Origin: JBDKGV01 sp039798005
GTDB lineage: Bacteria; Fibrobacterota; Fibrobacteria; UBA5070
DNA: 24,598 bases
NCBI GenBank assembly: GCA_039798005.1
Contig: JBDKGV010000014.1
Coordinates: 1 to 24,598, forward strand
Direction of reading: 5' to 3'
The position numbers and the translations under genes were made by a program. Shown one piece after another: positions 15,570 through 21,903 of the stretch. The notes below the pieces were generated by a model. That model saw only the letters and a list, made by a program, of their open reading frames with translations. It was not told the origin of the DNA and searched no databases. Every line of letters starts with the position of its first letter. Positions within the stretch are counted from its first letter, which is position 1.

Positions 15570-16883
15570 ATGGACGCCTTCACTCTCTCGAGACTTCAGT
15601 TTGCGGCCAACATCACATTTCACATCCTGTTTCCATCCATCACCATCGCCTTGGGTTGGATGCTGGTGGGGCTGCGCGTGTGGCGTTTGCGGGGTGGCGG
15701 CGAGGAGTCCATGGTCCTCTATCGCTTCTTGGTCAAGGTCTTCGCCCTGTGCTTTGGCCTGGGGGTGACCAGCGGCATCGTGATGTCCTTCCAGTTCGGG
15801 ACCAACTGGCCCGGCTTCATGAACACGGTGGGGAATGTCGCAGGACCGCTCCTTGCCTACGAGGTGCTCACGGCCTTTTTCCTGGAGGCCACCTTCCTTG
15901 GGGTCATGCTCTTTGGCGAGAAGAAGGTGCCGGGGTGGATGCACCTGGGCGCGACCCTGCTGGTGGCGATCGGGACCCTGCTTTCGGCCTTCTGGATCCT
16001 GGCCTTGAGCAGCTGGATGCACACGCCGGCAGGCTTTGAGATGCGCAATGGCGTGGCGCATGTCACCGATTGGGTCGCCGTGATCTTTTCCCCTTCGATG
16101 CCCTATCGACTGACCCACACCCTGCTTGGCTCGGGACTCACGGCCGCCTTTCTGACCGCGGGGCTCTTGGCCTACCGCTACCGTCTGGGCGAGCGCTCAA
16201 AGGCTGTGCTTTCGGGCTTGAAGATCTGCCTGGTCACCATCGCGGTGTTGGCTCCACTCCAGGCCATGGCTGGGGACATGCACGGGGTGAACACGCGGGA
16301 GCACCAGCCCGCCAAACTTGCGGCCATGGAGGCGCTGTGGGAGACCACCGACGGGGCGCCGCTCCTGCTCTATGCCCAGCCCGACCGCAAGGCGCGTGAG
16401 AACACGGTCGAGATCGGCATCCCCAAGCTCACGAGCCTGATCGCCACCCGTGATCCCAATGGGCGCATCGAGGGCCTGAACGCCTTCGGCGAGGACATCC
16501 CGCCGGTGGCGCCGGTCTTCTGGGCCTTTCGCATCATGGTCGGAACCGGGATGCTCATGCTCGCGGTGGGGGCTTGGGGCGCTTGGATCGTCTGGCGCAA
16601 ACGGGAGTTCCCGCCCCTTCTCATCCGGGTGTTGGGGGCCATGACCTTCGCAGGCTGGATCGCCACGATCGCGGGCTGGTATGTGACGGAGATCGGTCGT
16701 CAGCCTTGGCTTGTGACGGGCGTGCTGCGCACCCGTGATGCCGTGGCCGCCGTGCCGCCGGCGCATGTGGGCATCACCCTGGTGGGCTATCTGGTGACCT
16801 ATGCCTTTCTGTTGGTGGCTTTCGCGCTCACTCTGCGGCATCTCTCCCGGTTGGAAGTCAAGAAAGCGCAAGGAACGGTATGA
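15570..16883 (+). CDS. cydA: Cytochrome bd-type quinol oxidase subunit I (short Q-loop, CIO-like)
   Basis: CydA carries the haems of a terminal oxidase that passes electrons from quinol to oxygen in the inner membrane. The 437-residue protein has about nine helices. Haem ligands are visible: His18 (TFHILFPS), His183 (LTHTLLGSG) and Met323 (FWAFRIMVG). Glu98 and Glu106 match the proton-path residues of E. coli CydA, and Lys249/Glu254 lie in the quinol loop. GRQPW near 390 is conserved. The protein is about 85 residues shorter than E. coli CydA because the Q-loop is short, as in cyanide-insensitive-type (CIO) oxidases. The ATG at 15570 has no Shine-Dalgarno. It follows the helicase stop by ten bases and overlaps cydB. 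No cydX or cydDC is present. Confidence 0.96.
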   Translation: MDAFTLSRLQFAANITFHILFPSITIALGWMLVGLRVWRLRGGGEESMVLYRFLVKVFALCFGLGVTSGIVMSFQFGTNWPGFMNTVGNVAGPLLAYEVLTAFFLEATFLGVMLFGEKKVPGWMHLGATLLVAIGTLLSAFWILALSSWMHTPAGFEMRNGVAHVTDWVAVIFSPSMPYRLTHTLLGSGLTAAFLTAGLLAYRYRLGERSKAVLSGLKICLVTIAVLAPLQAMAGDMHGVNTREHQPAKLAAMEALWETTDGAPLLLYAQPDRKARENTVEIGIPKLTSLIATRDPNGRIEGLNAFGEDIPPVAPVFWAFRIMVGTGMLMLAVGAWGAWIVWRKREFPPLLIRVLGAMTFAGWIATIAGWYVTEIGRQPWLVTGVLRTRDAVAAVPPAHVGITLVGYLVTYAFLLVAFALTLRHLSRLEVKKAQGTV

Positions 16884-17896
16884 ACGCCTTCAGTGACCCT
16901 TCGTGGATGCCATGGGCCTTCGCGCTCCTCCTCGGGCTTGCCATGCTTCTCTATGCCGTGCTGGACGGCTACGATCTGGGCGTGGGCATGCTTTCGCCGC
17001 TGGTGGGGAAGTCCCAACGCGATCGCATGGTGGCCTCGGTCGGCCCCTTTTGGGACGCCAACGAGACGTGGCTGGTGCTGGGCATCGGCATTCTGCTGGT
17101 GGCCTTTCCGAAGGCCCACGGCGAGATCTTGCATCACCTCTATCTTCCGGTGGCCTTGCTGTTGCTTGCCCTGATCTTTCGCGGCGTCTCGTTTGAGTTC
17201 CGCAAGAAGGCGCCCGAATCGCAGCAGCACCTGTGGGACCATGCGTTCTTCGGTGGCTCGCTGTTGGCCAGCCTCTCCCAAGGGTGGATGGTGGGCCGCT
17301 TCATTTCGGGCTTTGCTCCGGGGGCCGGCGCACAGCTCTTCGCAGGGCTGTTCGCGGGGCTGGTGGTCTCGGCCTACCTCCTGATGGGCGCTTCGTGGCT
17401 GGTGTTCAAGACCGAAGGGGACTTGCAGGCCAAGGCCCTGATGTGGACACGCCGTGCCATCGTCGCGATGCTCGGGTTCGCGTTCGCAAGCAGCGTGGCG
17501 ATCCTGGCGACCGATGCAGGCTTGCGGGCGCGCTTCCTGAGCTTTCCCGGAATCGGGCTGGCGTTGCTCCTGCCCCTGACGGGCGGGGCCATCACCCTGC
17601 TCGTCCATCTGGTGTGCAGGGCCCTTCCGCTGCCGGACGACCGCCTGTCGTGGCTGCCCTTCGCCTCGGCCGTGGCCATCCAGGTGCTGGGCTTCGCCGG
17701 ACTTGTCTTCAGCTTCTACCCGTACATCATCCCCGGCAGGATGACCGTCGCCGAGGCCGCCTCCTCGCCGGAGTCCCTCGCGATCATCCTGGTGGGAACG
17801 GCCATCATCTTCCCGATCCTCATCGGTTACACCGCCTTCAGCTACTGGGTTTTCCGCGGCAAGGCGACGGAATTGAGCTATGGGGGAGAAGAGTAG
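16880..17896 (+). CDS. cydB: Cytochrome bd-type quinol oxidase subunit II
   Basis: CydB is the second membrane subunit of the bd oxidase and stabilises the haem site of CydA. The 338-residue protein has about eight helices. Conserved parts are LLYAVLDGYDLGVGML (about residue 23-38, with the Asp used in the proton path), GPFWDANETWLVLGIGILLVAFP (starting about 56) and the later FRGVSFEFR. The C-terminal helix pair includes FSFYPYIIPG. Length is slightly short for the family, as in CIO types. The ATG overlaps the cydA stop (ATGA at 16880-16883), so the two are translationally coupled. Confidence 0.95.
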   Translation: MNAFSDPSWMPWAFALLLGLAMLLYAVLDGYDLGVGMLSPLVGKSQRDRMVASVGPFWDANETWLVLGIGILLVAFPKAHGEILHHLYLPVALLLLALIFRGVSFEFRKKAPESQQHLWDHAFFGGSLLASLSQGWMVGRFISGFAPGAGAQLFAGLFAGLVVSAYLLMGASWLVFKTEGDLQAKALMWTRRAIVAMLGFAFASSVAILATDAGLRARFLSFPGIGLALLLPLTGGAITLLVHLVCRALPLPDDRLSWLPFASAVAIQVLGFAGLVFSFYPYIIPGRMTVAEAASSPESLAIILVGTAIIFPILIGYTAFSYWVFRGKATELSYGGEE

Positions 17897-17906
17897 GGGG
17901 AGGTCT

Positions 17907-17927
17907 CCGGGCTCATCGACTGCCCGG
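17907..17927 (+). terminator. Possible weak terminator after cydB
   Basis: CCGGGC pairs with GCCCGG around a nine-base loop, ten bases after the cydB stop, followed by CAAGATTT. The U-tract is poor, so termination may be partial. A second AT-rich hairpin (AGATTT with AAATCT) overlaps just downstream. Confidence 0.35.
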
Positions 17928-17987
17928 CAAGATTTGACAAAATCTGTCCAGTGACGGTCGCTGGAATCCTTGGTGCGCGGGAATGGA

Positions 17988-17995
17988 TACCTTTG
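17988..17995 (+). promoter_or_regulatory. TACCTTTG element before the EF-hand gene
   Basis: TACCTTTG fits TAnnTTTG exactly, the -7 box known from Bacteroidota promoters, and lies seven bases before the ATG at 18003. A TTG is found at 17970-17972, only 15 bp upstream, closer than the usual -33 box. Moderate to weak support. Confidence 0.4.
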
Positions 17996-18002
17996 CGGGG
18001 GT

Positions 18003-18533
18003 ATGCTCCTTGCCCTGACCCTTCCGTTCCTTGCTTTCGCGGCGGTTTCCGACCTGCGCGTGCTGCGTGAGGTCGTGCGCGGGACGGATACGGCAAGGCT
18101 GGAGCAGGGAAAGGCCTTTCGCTTCCTGGCCTTGGCCGGTCGCGACGGAGTGCAGCGCAAGGTCCTTTCACATCCCGTGCATTGGATGGATCTCGGCGAT
18201 CTGGACGGCAACGGCAAGGTCGATGTGGTGGTGGGTCTGACCAAGGCCAATCGGCATGACCCGGTGTTGCGCCGCCGCATCCAGATCTGGACCCGGGGGG
18301 ATCGGGAGCTCAAGCCCGTGTGGTTGGGAACCCGCCTTGTGGCCGATCACCGGGAATGTCGGCTGGTGAAGGGCACATCGGGGCGGAGCGATCTGCTTGC
18401 CTTGGAAAAGCGGAACACGGGTTGGCTGGTGGCCCGCATGAGCTGGAACGGGTTCGGCTTTGTCGCCGATTCCATGGTTGGAGAGCGGTTGGGACAAGCG
18501 CACGCGCAGCGCCTTTGGAAGGAATGGAAATGA
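18003..18533 (+). CDS. Small secreted protein with an EF-hand/FG-GAP-like calcium loop
   Basis: The 176-residue protein begins with a short hydrophobic stretch (LLALTLPFLAFAA) that could be a signal peptide, although it lacks a clear positive N-terminus. The only motif I recognise is DLDGNGKVDVV (residues 66-76), a D-x-D-x-N-G-x-x-D calcium-binding loop, as in dockerin, EF-hand and FG-GAP/VCBS repeats. The rest is a beta-rich domain rich in Arg and Leu. I chose the ATG at 18003; a TTG at 17970 is in frame but would put polar residues before the hydrophobic part. It overlaps the DUF3160 gene by four bases (ATGA), so it is the first gene of a three-gene unit. Its role is unknown; calcium-dependent surface interaction is a guess. 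Confidence 0.6.
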   Translation: MLLALTLPFLAFAAVSDLRVLREVVRGTDTARLEQGKAFRFLALAGRDGVQRKVLSHPVHWMDLGDLDGNGKVDVVVGLTKANRHDPVLRRRIQIWTRGDRELKPVWLGTRLVADHRECRLVKGTSGRSDLLALEKRNTGWLVARMSWNGFGFVADSMVGERLGQAHAQRLWKEWK

Positions 18534-21013
18534 TCAAGGGGAAGAAGCTTTGGATTTCCGTGGGCATCGCCGCCGGGCTGCTTGCCGCGGGTCTTGGTGC
18601 ATGGCATTTCCTGGGTGGAGGCGGGAGGACGATCGCCGAACCCGTGACGGAGGCGGAGATGGGCGCCATCGCATGGGACATCTCGCCACGCTTGATGGCC
18701 ATGTGCCAGGCTTCTCCGTCGGACCTGCCTGCGCATCTGGAGAAGTGGCATCGTGAAGACCGGTTCATCGAATACTGGCGCAAGGCCAAGGAAAAGCCGG
18801 ATGTGGCCCCGCCCGCGATCGATGCCGCCTTGCCGCTGGATTCCCTGTCCTTGCCCGATCTGATCTTGGCGCGCGCCTTCGTGGAGGCGCGCAACGGCGT
18901 GGTCTTGATGGACCCGGACAAGCGGGCCTTCTTTGAACAGTTCGATTGGTACCAGCCGGTGTGGGCCGAAGGCTTCAAGCCGCAATACGCGCCCGACGAA
19001 GTGCAGTGGAAGAAACGGTTGGATGCCGAGATCGCCAAGTGCCATGCCGACGACCATGTCGTGGTGGGTGGGCTCAAGCGTTCCCGGTTGGACCATGTCG
19101 TGAACCGCTACCAGTTCCGGGATCTGGATCAGGAGGTGCTCAGGCAGTTGGACACCGCCGGCTTTTCCATCGTGGAAGGCACCGACCCGCAACTGTGGAA
19201 CATGCAGGATCGCAACGAGTATGAACTGGTGCCGACCTTCGTCACCACCGACCTGTATCTCCAGTTGATGCGCATGCGCTTCAAGATGCTGCTCAAGGAT
19301 CTGGAGACGCGGCACTTGACCACCCTGCTGGGACGGACCCTCGCAGGACTGCGCGAGGCCAATCGCAAGCGTCTGGACGAAGCGACCATCCCGGCGACCA
19401 AGGCGGCATCGGCTTGGCTCGATGCCTACCTCGCGGTGGCGGCGGGCCTTGCCCAAGGGGCGACCTCTGTCGAGGTGGCGGGAGAGTGGTCGGTGGCAGC
19501 GCAGGCCGAATTCGCCGGGGCCAGTCGCGCCCAAGGCGAGGGCTCGCAACTGCTGGGAGAGCCTCGCTTTGATTTCACGCAGATGAAGCCGCGTGGCCAC
19601 TACGATCGCAACGACACCCTGCGCGCCTACTTTCGGGCGGTGCGCTGGCTGGGTGAGGCGCGCATCAAGACGGTGGATCCGGTGCGCTTCGGTGCCATGG
19701 CATTGCTGGCCAGCGACCTGTCGGCGAACCCGGAGCGGGCGCAGGAGCTGTCGGCCTGGGAGCAGGTGGTCGGGGCTTTCGCCGGTCCGGACAACGGGTT
19801 GTCCTTGAGACAGATTCTGTCCGAAAGCCAAGGCAAGGACCTGGAGGCGCTGGTGGCCGATCCTGCCGGATTGGCAAGCCTTGCCAAGCAGGTGGCCGCC
19901 AAGGATCCGGCCCGCATCAAGGCGCGCGCCTCGAACGCGACGCTTCAGGCCGAGGTCGCCCAGCCCACGGTGCGCCTGCTGCCGCGCCGCTGGTCGGCCG
20001 ATGGCGAGATGCTCCAGCGTCTGGTGGAACTCTCCCCTGCCCCGGGACCGCGCCCCTTCCCCACTGCGATGGATCTCTGGGCCGTGCAGGGAATCGCTCA
20101 GGCCGACACCATCCTCTTTCAGGAGGAAGGCCAGGCCAAGCTTTGGCCGGCCTATCCCGATTCGCTGGCCGCGGTGCGCAAGACCTTTGAGAAGGGGATT
20201 CCCGGCGATGACTTCCATGCCAAGCGCATGCGTCTGTTGCGGACGATCTTCGACCTCCCCAAGGGGACGGTTCCGGACTTCTTGGCCACTCCGCTCTGGC
20301 AGCGCAAGAACCTGCTCACCGCCACGGCCGCGTGGACGATCCAGAAGCAGGAAGTCCTGCTCTACCAGGAGCAACCGGTGGGTGCGGAATGCGGAGGCGG
20401 AGGTCAGGACGAACCGCCGCCACCGGAGCCCAAGGGCTATGTCGAGCCGGTGCCGCACTTCTGGCGTGGCGCGGCCGCCGTGCTGGATGATGTCGATGAT
20501 CTGCTCGCGCGACTGGACCTTGCGGACGAGAGCGTGACCTCGACCAACGCGGAGATTCGCAAGGATCTGCTGTGGCTGGCCGAATGCTCCGAGAAGGAGC
20601 TTGCCGGCAAGGCGCTGTCGCCCGAGGATCATTCGCGCTTGATGTTTCTCGGGGGCGCCGTGGAAAGCCAGACCATGATGGTCACCGGAATGGACAAGCT
20701 CGCCTTCGATCAGAGCGAGGAGAAGCACATGGGTTCGGTGGTGGATGTCTACACCAACGGAAAGGTGCTGCTGGAAGCCACGGGGCCGGCCAGCGTGATC
20801 TGGGCCATCGTCCCGATCGAGGGAGAACTGCGCTTGGTGCGGGGAGCGATTTTCAGTCACCGCGAGTGGAAGGACGCCAAGCGTCTGACCGACAAGGAGT
20901 GGCATGAGATGATTGAGAACGGACAGATGCCGCCGCGCTCCCGGTGGCAGGACAGGATCCATGCGCCGGTGAAGAAGACGATCAGCCTTCCGCTTTCGAC
21001 CAGCGATTGCTGA
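18530..21013 (+). CDS. Membrane-anchored DUF3160 protein, function unknown
   Basis: The 827-residue protein carries an N-terminal anchor (KKLWISVGIAAGLLAAGLGA, about residues 5-24), so the large remainder is probably in the periplasm or at the surface. It matches DUF3160 as I know the family: LVPTFVTTDLYLQLMR (about 233), FDFTQMKPRGHYDRND (about 347) with YFRAVRWLG, and the glycine/proline-rich ECGGGGQDEPPPPEPKGYVE (about 619) leading into PHFWRGAAAVL. The last part, GKVLLEATGPASVIWAIVP, looks beta-rich. No catalytic motif is recognised. The ATG at 18530 is preceded by AAGGA six bases upstream and overlaps the stop of the preceding gene. An open frame upstream of it lies within that gene. It overlaps the CapA gene by seven bases. 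Confidence 0.85.
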   Translation: MIKGKKLWISVGIAAGLLAAGLGAWHFLGGGGRTIAEPVTEAEMGAIAWDISPRLMAMCQASPSDLPAHLEKWHREDRFIEYWRKAKEKPDVAPPAIDAALPLDSLSLPDLILARAFVEARNGVVLMDPDKRAFFEQFDWYQPVWAEGFKPQYAPDEVQWKKRLDAEIAKCHADDHVVVGGLKRSRLDHVVNRYQFRDLDQEVLRQLDTAGFSIVEGTDPQLWNMQDRNEYELVPTFVTTDLYLQLMRMRFKMLLKDLETRHLTTLLGRTLAGLREANRKRLDEATIPATKAASAWLDAYLAVAAGLAQGATSVEVAGEWSVAAQAEFAGASRAQGEGSQLLGEPRFDFTQMKPRGHYDRNDTLRAYFRAVRWLGEARIKTVDPVRFGAMALLASDLSANPERAQELSAWEQVVGAFAGPDNGLSLRQILSESQGKDLEALVADPAGLASLAKQVAAKDPARIKARASNATLQAEVAQPTVRLLPRRWSADGEMLQRLVELSPAPGPRPFPTAMDLWAVQGIAQADTILFQEEGQAKLWPAYPDSLAAVRKTFEKGIPGDDFHAKRMRLLRTIFDLPKGTVPDFLATPLWQRKNLLTATAAWTIQKQEVLLYQEQPVGAECGGGGQDEPPPPEPKGYVEPVPHFWRGAAAVLDDVDDLLARLDLADESVTSTNAEIRKDLLWLAECSEKELAGKALSPEDHSRLMFLGGAVESQTMMVTGMDKLAFDQSEEKHMGSVVDVYTNGKVLLEATGPASVIWAIVPIEGELRLVRGAIFSHREWKDAKRLTDKEWHEMIENGQMPPRSRWQDRIHAPVKKTISLPLSTSDC

Positions 21014-21828
21014 GTCTGCTCGGGGCCCTGCTTGCGGCCCCACCGCACGTGGTGGCCTTTGGCGATGCGATGTTCGATCGGGGCGTGCGTCACTGGTTGG
21101 CGGGGCGCCCCGCCGACTCCGTCCTTTGCCGCACCGCCCTGCTGCGTCGGGGGAAGGATGTCGTGCTGCTGAATCTGGAGACGCCCCTTTGCGAGGCGTC
21201 ACTTCCGTCGCGCGACAAGAGGATTTCGCTGCGTTCCGATCGGGACGTGGCGCAGGCCTTGAGACGGGCCGGATTCACCCACGCGGGCCTTGCCAACAAC
21301 CATGTGCTGGATCGCGGGCGGGAAGGCTTGGCGCAGACGATTGCATCGCTGCAGGCGGCGGGTGTCGTACCGGTCGGGGCATCGCTTTCCGGCGATCCGT
21401 GTACACCGGTCCTGACGAAGGATCGTGGCATGGCGCTGTTGGCTTGGACCGACCTGCCGGTGGACGGGTCGATGGTCTGTGCAGATCTTGAGCGCGTGAC
21501 CGGTCATCTGGAACGGCTCCGGCGCGAAGGGATTCCCGCCTTGGTCTTTGCGCACTGGGGAATCGAGTTCTCGGCACAACCCTCGCGGCGCCAGCGGGAC
21601 GTGGCGGCCTTGCTTGCGAAGGCGGGAGCCGGTGCGGTGGTCGGGCATCATCCGCACATCAATCAGCCGATGGAGACGGTGGGCAGCGTGCCGGTGTGGT
21701 TCAGTCTGGGGAACTTCGTGTTCGACCAGAAGACACCGGGCGGGAAGACGGGCATGGCCGCGATCCTGACCCCGACGGGGAAGGGCTGGACCGGAAGCCA
21801 TTGCGAGGTGCCCGCCTCGTGGCGATGA
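21007..21828 (+). CDS. CapA-type metallophosphatase (PGA_cap family)
   Basis: The 273-residue protein belongs to the CapA/PgsA family of calcineurin-like metallophosphatases, best known for poly-gamma-glutamate capsule synthesis but also found in many other contexts. Motifs in order: FGDAMFDRG (about residue 18), LLNLETPL (about 52), GLANNHVLDRG (about 94), VFAHWGIEF (about 180), VVGHHPHINQP (about 210) and WFSLGNFVFDQ (about 230). The start is uncertain: I use the TTG at 21007, seven bases before the end of the DUF3160 gene, giving a short hydrophobic N-terminus (LLSLLGALLAA). A GTG at 20944 is also in frame but lies deeper in the DUF3160 gene. No CapB or CapC gene is present, so a polyglutamate capsule is unlikely. 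It is the last gene of the unit and ends in a strong hairpin. Confidence 0.9.
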   Translation: MLSLLGALLAAPPHVVAFGDAMFDRGVRHWLAGRPADSVLCRTALLRRGKDVVLLNLETPLCEASLPSRDKRISLRSDRDVAQALRRAGFTHAGLANNHVLDRGREGLAQTIASLQAAGVVPVGASLSGDPCTPVLTKDRGMALLAWTDLPVDGSMVCADLERVTGHLERLRREGIPALVFAHWGIEFSAQPSRRQRDVAALLAKAGAGAVVGHHPHINQPMETVGSVPVWFSLGNFVFDQKTPGGKTGMAAILTPTGKGWTGSHCEVPASWR

Positions 21829-21854
21829 CGGAATCTGTCAGAGGACGGATTCCG
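21829..21854 (+). other. Strong hairpin directly after the CapA stop codon
   Basis: CGGAATCTGTC pairs with GACGGATTCCG (one T-G wobble) around AGAG, an 11-bp stem that begins with the base after the stop codon. No U-tract follows on either strand, so it is more likely a 3'-end stabiliser or an intrinsic stem without a tract than a classical terminator. Confidence 0.6.
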
Positions 21855-21863
21855 GCAAACAGG

Positions 21864-21896
21864 GAAAAGAAAATCCCCCTCCGGGGGGAAGGGGGC
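21864..21896 (-). terminator. Rho-independent terminator of the surface-protein gene
   Basis: On the minus strand CCCCC pairs with GGGGG and TCC with GGA, with a single bulged T and a CCCC loop, followed by ATTTTCTTTT. It starts about eight bases after the stop codon of the Ig-like protein. It lies between two converging genes. Confidence 0.75.
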
Positions 21897-21903
21897 TTGG
21901 TCG

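Noticed and set aside
17934..17939. TTGACA as a -35 box for the EF-hand gene
   Set aside because: No -10 lies 16-18 bp downstream, and the TACCTTTG element is 48 bp away, too far to pair with it.
7170..19823. Similar GACAG-AT-CTGTC palindromes inside panC, the helicase and the DUF3160 gene as a shared regulatory site
   Set aside because: Each one encodes the same peptide, RQILS, so the likeness is explained by codon use.
18347..21202. A 951-codon open frame antisense to the DUF3160 gene
   Set aside because: It mirrors the high-GC codon pattern of the real gene; the translation is rich in Arg, Gly and His with no family signature, and the sense strand carries a recognised domain and coupled junctions.
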